Positions 45,070 to 57,497 of a DNA stretch of 64,000 nt are shown piece after piece (the stretch's first letter is position 1; every line of letters begins with the position of its first letter). Source of the DNA: Lepus europaeus. Taxonomy: Eukaryota > Chordata > Mammalia > Lagomorpha > Leporidae. The stretch covers positions 12,311,294 through 12,375,293 of the forward strand of contig NC_084834.1 in the NCBI RefSeq assembly GCF_033115175.1. Reading direction: 5' to 3'. Under the pieces are notes generated by a model that did not search any database, was not told the origin of the DNA, and saw nothing but the letters and a program-made list of their open reading frames with translations. Position numbers and translations under genes: made by a program.

Positions 45070-48000
45070 CCACCTGCTGGTGGGTCTCCCACGTGGGTGG
45101 CAGGGAACCAGCTACCTGAGCCATCACCACTGCCTCCCAGGGTGTGCTTTAGCAGGAAGCTGGGACTGGGAGCTGGAACCAGGACTCAAATCCAGGCACT
45201 TGCATGTAGGTTATAGGCATCCTAACAGATAGGCCAAATGCTTTCCTTTAATTAAAAGAAATTATATCTAGTAATAACCCACGTCCTAGCAGTTCTTGTT
45301 TTTATACATCACCAGATGTAGCTGGAATAACTTCTGATACCTGCTAAGCCTGTGTAGCTCTATGATGACTTTGGAAACCGCTTGGTGCTACCCTATAACT
45401 TGCAACTCAGTAATTCCATTTGCCTGAGTTCAGTCAAGTGGGCACTGAGGAAACCTGTGTTTCAGGAAGCTACAAGAATAGTCCTTGCAGCACAGTTTGC
45501 AGTGTAAAAAAAATGCATAGAAACAAGTCAGATGCCCATGGGAAGGAGGACACAGAATCAATTGTGATGTACACATCACAGTGCAGTAGTTCAGGCATAG
45601 CATCCTATAACCACATGCAGGATTTCAATAGTAATTAGTACTTGAGTTAAACAAAGAAATTTCAGAAAAGACGTGGGATGCCTGACAAATTAGGCATAAT
45701 ATACATCGTAAGAACTTAAAAAGTGAAGTGAGACTGAGTAAAATTGAATTCAAGGTGGTGGCTGCCTCTGAGGGGAGAGGCTGGGTAATGAGCTTTGGAA
45801 ACAAGTCATTGGGAAGATATAAGTTATGAAAAATCTTGGGTGCCGGGTTCTAGTCCCGGTTGCTCCTCTTCCAGTCCAGCTCTCTGCTGTGGCCCAGGAA
45901 GGCAGTGGAGGATGGCCCAGGTTCTTGGGTCCCTGCACCCGCATGGGAGACCAGGAGGAAGCACCTGGCTCCTGGCTTTGGATCAGTGCAGCGCCGGCCG
46001 TAGCGGCCATTTGGGGGGTGAACCAATGGAAGGAAGACCTTTCTCTCTGTCTCTCAATTTCTATTAATTCTACCTGTCAAATTAAAAAAAATTTTAAAAA
46101 AGTTAAAAATCTTTTTGTTGCTGGGTTGAGTGAAGACGTCACAGATGTTGATTGTACATTAGCTTAAAAAGCAAATGCTGGCCAGTGCCGTGGCTCAATA
46201 GGCTAATCCTCCCCCTGAGGTGCCAGCACCCCGGGTTCTAGTCCCAGTCGGGGCCCCATATTCTGTCCTGGTTGCCCCTCTTCCAGTCCAGCTCTCTGCT
46301 GTGGCCCGGGAGTGCAGTGGAGGATGACCCAAGTCCTTGGACCCTGTACCCGCATGGGAGACCAGGATAAGCACCTGGCTCCTGGCTTCGGATCAGCACG
46401 GTGCGCTGGCTGCAGCGGCCATTGGAGGATGAACCGACGGCAAAGGAAGACCTTTCTCTCTCTCTCTCTCTCACTGTCCACTCTGCCTGTCAAAAAATAA
46501 AATAAAATAAAAAGAAAGCAAATGCCGTAGTTCCATGCATATAACCGAACAAGGATAATGACTGATTTAGTGTTTCACATTTGAAATACATAACAGTAAG
46601 CCTGTCAATCTAAAATGTATATAGAGATGCTTTTTTTTTGCAGCAATTTAAACATACGCGTACACTGAAGTGAGTTTCAGTTCCACTCTTAGGATGTCAG
46701 GCTCCAACCAGGGGCTTATTCTATTATCAAAATCATGGCAATGCCCTGGAAAACTGTTAAAGATAACAGAAATTTGTGATTAGTTTTTCTTTAAATTTCT
46801 TAGACTGGAAGAAGAGTTGCCCACCCAGTCAAACTAGATTTTCTCTGAGGCTGCTGCTCTGTCCACAGTCTTTGCCTGTTCTGTATTTTATTCAGGATGG
46901 TCAGCTTGCTGAAAGACTTTGTTGAATCTGAATTTTTTTTGATTGATGGAGATTCCTTACTCCTCACTTGTGCTCTCCGTGTGAACCTCAAGAGGGGGCA
47001 AAACCTCCACTTCTTCTACATTATGGAGCGATTTCTGCACGACTTTATTCAAAAGGAAGCCAGATTTGTAATTGTCTTTTTTAAGGTAACAGATATTTCA
47101 TTCTCCATTCTCATCTTGGAAAATACATTCAATCATTTCAAAACGTGGCCCCAAATTACTTAATTATTAGCTATATTGCTTCTTCAGTCTGCAACTAGAG
47201 GCTCTGCTGGAAGGGCTAATACTAAATATTGTACAGAGCAGAATGGCCAACGAGTGTGTTCTTACCTACTTACACTTGTAGAGGCTGCATAAGTACATGT
47301 TTAATCATCTTAACTCTTTCTGTTAGTACAGTAATTCCCAGAAGCTTCACAAAAATAGCTAGACACTCATGTTTTATCTCTAAGATTAACATTTGTTTCC
47401 TTTTTTTTTTACAGGATGCAGAAAATATATATTTTAACTTCCCTCATTTTCTGGCCCTTCGTACTGCCTTGATTCAACATTTAGAATACAATACTGATGT
47501 CACTGTTCATACCGAGTTTTCCAATTGTTTGTCTCCAGAATGGGACAGATTTCTTGAGGAATGCTACCCGCATTTCTTGGTCGTCTCAGATGAAGGAATA
47601 ACCGCTCGACAAACAGATTTTTTAAACATTTTTATCATTCATGCTCTTCAGAAGAAAATCAATATAGTACAGCCCTTGGGGCTAGAGTCAGATGTTCTTA
47701 GAATTTATGGATACCATACCTCAAGTCGCTTTGAGCACAGACAATTCTTTGAAATGGTAAGTCAGGTTGAACTGCCTAAGAAGTGAGCCGTGTAAATGTG
47801 GAAGAAACAACCCTGATAATGTAAGTCCTTGTTCAAAGAGGTTGGGCCTAAGAAGGCTCTGAAGGAATATTTTAACATGGGAAGCAGGAAAGTTTTGCTG
47901 TGGCTTTACAAGTCAGGTTAGTGGAAGTGAGTTCTGAGTTTTGGCAGAGAGAGGAATTGTTGTTGGGGATGAAGCCTTTGGGTGATTCGGCGAGATGAGG

Positions 48001-51000
48001 AACAAGAGTGTGGGCCAAGTTTAAGGGCAAGAGGCAAGGGAGGCTGGTGCCGCGGCTCACTAGGCTAATCCTCCACCTGCGGCACCGGCACCCCAGGTTC
48101 TAGTCCCTGTCGGGGCACTGGATTCTGTCCCGGTTGCCCCTCTTCCAGGCCAGCTCTCTGCTGTGGCCAGGGAGTGCAGTGGAGGATGGCCCAAGTCCTT
48201 GGGCCCTGTACCCCATGGGAGACCAGGAGAAGCACCTGGCTTCTGGCTTCGGATCAGCGCAGTGTGCCGGCCGCAGCGGCCATTGGGGGGGTGAACCAAC
48301 GGCAAAGGAAGACCTTTCTCTCTCTCTCTCTCTCACTGTCCACTCTGCCTGTTAAAAATTAAAAAAGAGAGAGAAAGAGACAATGGAGGGGAGTAACCCA
48401 GAGAAGCCAGACACGATAGCACCATGGTGGGAAATTCTGTTTCTCCTGCATAAATTATACCAATGTGTGTGCACATGACAGCTCATACAGACACACACTC
48501 AGATGTGTACTTGTTTGAATATGTATTATCTAGGAGCGTTCTTCAAAATGTTCGTGGATGATAAGTTTGGTGCAAAAAATCTAACATGCATAGTTTTTTT
48601 TAAAATAATTTGTTTGTTTTTGTAAGATGGACAAATTTTATCTACACAGTTTTAGAGCATAGTGATACTTCCCACCCTCCCCTCCCTCGTGCCCATGCTC
48701 CCACATTCCCCCCACTTCCTTTCTTATTTTTTTTCTTTTAAAGATTTTTATTTATTTATTTGACAGAGTCACAGAGAGCAGAGAGGGAGAAGCAGAGGGA
48801 AAGATCTTCCATCCACCAGTTCTCTCTCCAGTTGGCTGCAACGGCTGGAGCTGAGCTGATCTGAAGCTAGGAATGCAATCCAGATCTCCCACATGGGAGG
48901 TGGGAGCCCAATTCCTTGAGCCGTCACTGGTTTCCCAGGGTGTGCATTAGCAGGAAGCTGGAGTTAGGAACTGGAGCTGGGAATCAGATCCAAGCATTCC
49001 CGAGTGGGATGTGGGTGTCAGTGTCAAGGCTCAATGCTCATACCATTTGGTACTTTTTAAATAGTTGCTTTTATGGAACTAGATAGAGGTTTTTTTTTTT
49101 TTTTTTTTTTTTGTTAGATTGCAATGTCTTCATCATTAGTTCAAGAAGACATAATGGAAGTTTATTTGATTTGAATTAATGGCTTTCTTTTTGTTTTCCT
49201 GTAGCCAAATAAACATGACTTTCCACCTTGTATTTAATTTAACTAGGGGTTTGTGATGTATACACATACGTGTTTTGTTTTTTTTTTTTTTGTATCTGTG
49301 TGTGTAGCATGAGAAACAGCTGCGACATGCCTTACATGCCCATGTGGTTTCCCAAACGTCACAGGAAGCAAGAATATCTGTGTGTGGTCGTTTGAAACTA
49401 AATGTGGAAGACCTGCAGAAAGAGGTAATGACCACGCTCCTAAAACTGAAGTTCAGCGGGCAGGAAATATACCTTTGATGGCTTATTGCTTCTAGCAAAC
49501 AGCCCTGTCCTACGCTCGCCTTCACGCCCCCTGACTCCCTAGCCTTCCGTCTCTGGGAAGTGTTCTCTTGCAAGCCGCGTTCCTCTGAGGCAGAAAGGGT
49601 CTTGCTAAATTGATATCAAATATCCTGAAGTTGGTTAAAAATATTTTCTACAAAATACTTCGTATGCAATGTGTGTGATACTGGCCAGAGGCCAGTGCTG
49701 TGATAATGTTAACGATCCCAAGGCTTACTCTTGTGATGGGTGAGGTGGCTCTTGTGGACGCTGGCTTCCTGGAAGACGGGAATTGTTCAGATCTTGAAAG
49801 GAAAGGGATCTTTGGGGTTAGCAAATGCAAGGAAGCCATTGGCCTTTGGGAACGTCTCCGGAAGGTAACCGAAGCCAGTGGTTACTCTGTACTTCTGATT
49901 TCTTGAATCATGCCATCTCACATGGTTCCACAGTCCATAGAACAGTGTTTTTGGAAGACGAGGTATGACGTGGTGATGAGGTGGGGTTCGCCTGACTGTG
50001 GAGTCAGTAGACGTACGAGCATCCAGATATGTAGTGTCCCCTATCCTAAGGTGAACTAAAAGTCCCCACGTCTTTGGCTTCTTCTGGCCATTCTCCCTGC
50101 ATTCGCTCTCTCACTTAACCATACAGCAATTTTTGTGACACAGATGCGTCGTTCCACGTGTCGTGCTAGGCGCTGGACTTACAGTGGCGGACAAGACAGA
50201 AAGGGGTCTTGTTTTCACAGGAATTTTAACCTATGTGAGCCAAGTAACCAGCTGTAACGTTGCAACGGAAGCAACTGCCACGGAGAAGGGTGCAGGTGAT
50301 CCCTTGAGAAGCTGTGAGAAGGGAAGGGACTGGGCCGTCTAAGCAGGAAGTTAGACCTGCAGTGTAGCGTTCACTGCGGCTCTAGCTATGGTTTTTATTC
50401 GTGTCCTCTCTCTCATTCCTGTTTCATTCCTGGGATTTTTAACATCCTGTGCTCAAGTGTTACTGTGTACTTCTCTCCTTCCCAAACTTGTAGCCCTTCC
50501 TGGGGCTCAGTGGCCCTCCCCCACTCCTTAGGCCCCCAGGAGCACACAGAGTAGAACTAGGGCTGCCAATTTCATCCTCTGAGCTCCTCTGATTTCAAAG
50601 GGCAGCCTATGTGTGCTGGGATCAGACTTCCAGGTGGAACCGTTCGCTCTGTTTTATTCTAGTCATGTATCCAACAGCCTGTTGGATGTCTCCATTGTAG
50701 TTTTAGTCGGAGTTGCAAATTTAGCACCATGAAAAGAGACCTTTCTCCCACACCATTTTATCGGAGCTTTCACTATACCAGTTAACAGCATCTACATCCT
50801 TTAAGGTGTTCAGGCCAAAAAGTTTGGAGGAATCCTTGATTGCAGTCTTTCCCTCAGACTCCATCGTGTGCTCTTTAAAATCCTGTCACTGTCTATCCCG
50901 AATCTGGCGATTTCTCACCATCTTCCCCAGGATGAGATGCGTCTGAGGCTCTATCATCCTTCACATGGACAAATGCAGTAGACCAGAGGAGTGTAAACAC

Positions 51001-51119
51001 CCAGTTGTCTGTCCGCTTCTGCTGTCCTTCTCCAGTGATTTGCTTTCTACATAGTAATCCAAGTGACCTTTTATTTATTTACTTGAGAGGCAGGCACACA
51101 CACAGTGAGAGAAAGAGAA

Positions 51120-51160
<41 letters not shown>

Positions 51161-54100
51161 AAGAGAGCGCTTTTGTCCTCTGGTCCATTCCCCAAATACT
51201 TGCAATGGGTGGTGCTGGGCCAAGCTGAAGCTGGGAGCTGGGAACTCAATGCAGGTCTTCCAGGTAGGTGGCAGGCACCCCATTGCTGGAACCATCACTC
51301 TGCTTCCCTGGATCCATATTAGCAGAAAGCTGAAAATCAGAAGCCAGAACTGGGACTTAAACTCAAGCACTTCAATATGGGAGGTGGGCATTTAATTCCT
51401 AGGCCAGATCCCCACCCCACCCCCAGCCCTGCAACACACTCCTTCAAAATATAAATCTGAACCCGAGGCTCCCCTGCTTGGGACTCCCTGGGGGATGCTC
51501 TTTTCAGTCTTAGTGTAAAGCCCCCATGAGACCCCACATAGCCTGTAGACACTGAACTGACGTCTTTAAGTGAAAGAATTGAGACCAGGTGACTTGTTCA
51601 ATGACTGTTTCAAGCTTTTAGGAGGTGTTGAGTCTCCTGGTTCAAATCCTGATGCCTCACCACGGACTCAGATAAACGTCTTCAGTCCCCATGGCCCCCG
51701 TCTACTCCTGTCCGCGTCTCTTGCTGAGCGCTGTGATTTATCGCGCCTTTGCAACTTTCCCCCAAATACAAGGGTTCTCATGATCACGCCTTTGGTAGTA
51801 GTCGTTCGTATCAGTTTAGGGGAGGAGAGCTGTTGATCGTTAGCAGTGTGTATCCCATGCGTCTCAGTGACTTCACTGGCCCCTGGGAAGTGTCTGGGCT
51901 GACAACACTGAAGAATCCACAGGTTAATCATACAGAGACCTGTGGATTTGCCATGGCCTGTAGATCAGCAGGAGAAAGAGTTATTAATATTAAAATGGCA
52001 CTTAGGACCTTATTAAATACCGGCTCAGCATCATTTTCCAAATTCCGCAGGCCTATCTTATATGTTTTTCTTTAAGTTTTTGAAAGATAAAATTTCAGTA
52101 TTTTTCTAGAATTAATTACTATGTCAGCTTTGAATCTTGTTTCTTGGAATCACTGTTTTTCTTTTTTTTGACAAAGTGTTCTATTTCAGGTGCATCAAAC
52201 GCTGTCCTTGCTTCAGGACCTGTGGCCACAAGGAGCTGAAATCCGAGGTGTTGTCTGCTCTGTTTCGTGCTCGGTGGCACTAAAGCTCTACAAAAAAATG
52301 TTACTAGATTTAGAAGACCGTGAAAGCCCAAACACATACACAGAAAACCGTGACACACAGGTGAGACTCCTTCAAAACCGATGAGCCGGTCTCATGCCAC
52401 TTTTGATGATGTGACAGCGCTTGTGGGTGGTGGCCCTATGCACAAGCTCCAGGTCAAACAGAAAATACGACGTGTGGATCACATGTTTGCTGGCTAAGCA
52501 TGGAATATCATTATGATCTCATGCTTATGAAAGCTGGCAAGACTCTTTATAAGATAGTTGAGATGAAACTGTCATCTCTTTCATCCCTGATCGCAGGACC
52601 AATATCTTCTGTCCCCTGGCTCAGAGCTGGTCATCATTGCTGCTCGCAATCTCCTGGGCCAGTTTCAAAGCATACGTGGTGACATTGCACAGAAGTTAGC
52701 ATTTGTCAAAGCCAATAGGCACTGGGTCCTGACAATGAGCCCACTGTCCACTTTGTGGCTCAGCATCAAATTTTCTGTAATGATAGGGTTGCTCCTATTT
52801 GTAACAGTAGTGAGCTTGTAGAGTCTGAATTACTTGTCAATGCTTGCTGTAGCGGGCATACAGTCACCAACTTTTTACTGTTCTTGATGGTCTACTACAT
52901 GGTAAGTAAAAGTCAAACAGCTACTCGGGGCAGAGCTGGGATGCAACCCATTTTTTCCTTTTCTGTTCTGCTACGTTGCTTTACCATATAGATCACAGCC
53001 GTGCTCAGCCCTGGTTCTACATAGGAACAGATGTGACAAGAAGCAGCTTTTCTGCAACCCCTGGTACTTCTGCTCTGAGGACATGAATAACTAGATGCTG
53101 GACATGTCCTTAAACAGAGGCCATCCCCTACCATTTTATCAAATGCAAGGTTTAGATACAGTGAATTTCGGAACTCCATGTATTAGGCAAAGCTCTCACT
53201 CCTAGGCAACATAGCTAGTTGTGTTGTTTTTCATCCATCACATGCTTAGTAGAATTTTTCTAGAGATAAAATTACCCCCAAAAGAATTAAATCGTCACAT
53301 GGGAGAATTTTGGGTAAGGTGCCTTAAAATACTGTTACTGCATGTCTGAATTTTTTTTCAAGAAAATTTGACTTCTCGTTTGTATTTTTCTCTTTAAAAT
53401 TTTTTCTTTCTTTGTTTTTATTTATGTGAAAGGGAGAGCAGAGAGAGAACACGAGCAAGTGCAAGCGAGCCCATCTGCCAATTAATTTCTCAAATGCCCA
53501 CAACAGCCAGGACTGGGCCAGGCTGAAGCCAGGGCTGTGATCTCAGTGTGGTTCTCCCAGCTGAGTGGCAGGCATCACCTGGGGTCTTAACATTAGTAGG
53601 TTGGGTGTTAGTAGGAAGTTGGTCTTGGAAGCAAAGCTGGGACTCCACCCTCGACACCTGTTACGGGATGTAGGTGTCCAAGCAGACTCAACTCCTGCAC
53701 CAAAGGCCCACCCTTGTATCTGAGTTTTTACATTGCCTACGTGCAAGTGGACATTTTAAAAATTCGTGTTTTTCTAGGATTTGAAGGAGGCACCCACACT
53801 CAGTGAAGCAGCAGACCTGTGCCGAATGTACTGTCTCAGTGTGATTTTCCTTCAGTGTTTACCTCTGATCCAAAGAGCTAAGAGTAGAATCATTACTCAT
53901 AAATGGGACGCCACACTTTTTCCATTTCTAAGAATGGTAAGTGAACCACCTGGAAATTCATAAGTGCTCAAAATTCAATAAGGCAAAACGTGGCCGGTGT
54001 AATCCTGTGTCTCTACTGATACTGGTTTGCTTTCTATAGTCATCTTAAAAGGTTCTTTGTTTCCTGTATCCATCTTCAAAATGGCTACCAACAAACAATG

Positions 54101-54584
54101 CGTGTTTCCTGGAAAAACTGAGTCCTAGGTAAAAGCACTCAATACAAAAATGCAGTCCTCCCTAGTATAAAACAACCCCCACATTGCAGAGTTCATTGAG
54201 AAAACAACAACTCTAACGAGTATTATGTAAATAGTGAAGTAATGAATAAGGAGTTTACATTCATTGCATTTCACACTTTGTAGCCAGTTAAAACAGAGAG
54301 GACAGGAATAGAAAAGTCCTTTGTTTCATTGCATTTCACACTTTGTAGCCAGTTAAAACAGAGACAACAGGAATAGAAAAGTCCTTTGTAAGTTCTTAGG
54401 AAACTTAGGAAAATTTGAAAACCTTGGTTTTTGTACTTAGCACAGTTTGATGCTTTTATGTAGTTTGTTGTGATCTCACTTTTTTTTTTTAAGATTTATT
54501 TTATTTCTTTGAAAGACAGAGTTACAGAGAGAGGTAGAGACACAGAGAGAGGTCTTCCATCCACTGGGTCACTCCCCAAATGGC

Positions 54585-54616
<32 letters not shown>

Positions 54617-57441
54617 TCTTTCTTCCACAGGCTCACTCCCCAAATGGTTACAACGGTGGGGGCTGGCCCAGACTGAAGCCAGGAGCTTCTTCCAGGTCTC
54701 CCACGTGGGTTCAAGGGCCCAAAGACTTGAGCCATCTTCTACTGCTTTCCCAGGCCATAACAAAGAGCTGGATCGGAAGAGCAGCAACCGGGACTCGAAC
54801 AGGTGCTCATATGGAATGCCGGTGCTTCAAGCCAGGGTTTTAACCCACTGCGCCATAGTGTGTCGGCCCTTGAGCCATCTTCCACTGCTTTCCCAGGTGC
54901 ATCAGCAGGAAACCGGATTGGAAAAAGAGTGTCTGAGACTTCAACCAGCATCCATATGGGATGCCTAGTGCAGGCCCCGTGGACCTAACTCTTGAAATGA
55001 TACCATAAACAACTTTTAATTGTAAATCTGTAGTAAAGAAGTTAAATGCCCACTACTTTTATATATTTATTAGTTCAAATCAATGAGGAAGTATTTATTG
55101 AAATTATGATTTGGATGAGTTCAGAAGAAACATTTAATGTTAGCACTGAAAAATACCTCAAAGGTTATACATGGTTATTTCAAAAAGTTCATGGAAAGGG
55201 GCTGGCACTGTGGCATAGCGGGTAAAGCTGCCACCTGCAGTGCCAGCATCCCATATGGATGCCGGTTCAAGTCCTGGCTGCTCCACTTCCAATCCAGCTC
55301 TCTGCTATGGCCCGGGAAAGCAGTGGAAGATGACCCAAGTCCTTCGGCCTCTGCACCCACGTGAGAGACCTGGAAGAAGCTCCTGGCTCCTGGCTTCGGA
55401 TCGGTGCAGCTCCAGCCATAGTGACCATCTGGGGAGTGAACCAGTGGATGGAAGGCCTCTCTTTCTCTCTCTCTGCCTCTGCCTCTCTGTAACTCTGCCT
55501 TTCAAATAAATAAATAAATAAATATTTTAGTATATGTGCTGCTGAAGGGAGCACAATAAATAAATATTTTTTAAAAATTTCATGGAACTACAAGGTATTG
55601 TGAATTTCCACAAACTTTTTGAAGACCCCTTGGATATTGCCCTTGTTATTTTGCAATGGGATGGACTGGAAGAAGGTAACTGGCTCTAGGCTCTTGATCT
55701 TCACTGTATGTCCTTTGTCTTTGTATAAGGAGTAGATCGTGCTCAGGGAAACTTAATTGACACAGTCACATTTTTGGAAGATTGTATATCATTAGCACCT
55801 GTTCTTCTCTCTCTTTTGTCCTTTTGTATTTTTTTTCCAGCTAAAGCAATGTGAATTTCTCATCCTAAAGCAATTAAAAGTTACAAATAATTGGAGTGTG
55901 GATTTCACTGGCCTCCCTGACTTAACTGATAATATTTTATGGAAAAATATTGCTTATTATTATGAAATTGAGTATCATAGAGGTATGTTTTAAATAGCTG
56001 TTCATTAAATAGTTTTTTAAAATTCATTGTCCATGCCTGAATGAGAATTGTATCTAGTAAATAATGACAGTGGGATAGTCATTCATCAATTAGGTTGAAT
56101 TACATAAAAAGTTTCTCTGAAGATATGTTTTATTAAAAAGATTTATTTATTTAAAAGTCAGAGTTATAGAGGGAGAGGAAGAGAGAGAGAGAGAAAGAGA
56201 AAATTTTCTATCCACTGGTTCCCTCCCCAGATGCCTGAAATGGCCAGGTCTGGGCCAGGCTGAAGCCAGGATTGAGGAGCTTCTTCTGGGTCTTTCATGT
56301 GGGTGGAAGGGGCCCAAGTACTTGGGTAATCTTATGTTGCTTCTCCCAGGCCAGTATCAGGGAGCTGGATTGGAAGTGGAACAGCTGGGGCTTGAACTGG
56401 TGCCCATATGGGCTGCTGGCGCCACCCTGGAGATATTTTCTGTTGAAAGTCTGTATTTTCACAAGGTTCAGTTGAGGGTCTTTATGAGAGTTTTTTTTTT
56501 TTTCAAGAATAATTATGGGGTAATTGATTTGTTACTTGGGGAAAAAAAGGAAGATAAATGGAAAGGAACTATGGAGTTGTAATTTATTCTGTGTCTTCCA
56601 TATGAGGTGCTTCAAAGTGTTCATGGATAATAGAATTAAATGCCACATATTCTCTCTTATGTGGAAGTAAAAAAAAAAAAAAAAAGAGGCTATCTGAACT
56701 TAGAATAGTGACCATAGTGACCAGTAGTGCCTGGGGGGAATGGAGGGAGGGAATTAGAGGGAGGTTGGATATAGGGTCTAAAACCCCACTAGACAGAAGT
56801 AACTGGTCCTAGTGTTGCACAGCACAGGGAGAGACCATAGCCCATAATAATGATTGCACAGTGCGGAGAGGAGCTGGAGGTGGGCATACTGATTTCCTGA
56901 TTTGATCAGCTTTCACTGTTGAAATATTGCACCATGCATCATAATGGTGTGCAAGTATTGCATGTTAATTAAAAATGCAAGAAGTAAAGTATAATAAAAT
57001 AAGTTGATTTTGGTATTAAAATTTCTGGAATCTCCAAAAAGTTTGTGGAAAATGAGTATGAAGAACACCTTATGCATAGATTTCAATTATTTTTTGCACC
57101 AGAATCAACTTTTAATTCCATTTTTCCATGCAGTTTTTGAAGAACCCTCCTACATCAGATATTGTCTATGTGTTGGAAAATGACAATGTAGCTTTGTTGC
57201 TGGCTGCTTCAGATAAGATGTTGTTCCCATGGAAACTGAAGTGGCGTACCAGCTTGGAGCATTTTCTGAAGGATGCTCTTCCCTGGTGCTTCCCTAAGCT
57301 CGACCTCAGATCCCATATTAAGACCATTGGTTCATTTTTCATTGGCCCGCTGGTTTTATTTTTGAGTTTTTAGGTTATGTTATTTTATTTGAAAGTCAGA
57401 ATGCATGTGCGCATGTGAGAGCAAGAGTGAGAGTGAGAGTG

Positions 57442-57497
<56 letters not shown>

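Noticed and set aside
57128..57373. Plus frame of 81 codons between exons 8 and 9
   Set aside because: Starts in an inverted-repeat element and ends in a SINE tail; no place for it in the family alignment, where exons 8 and 9 join directly.
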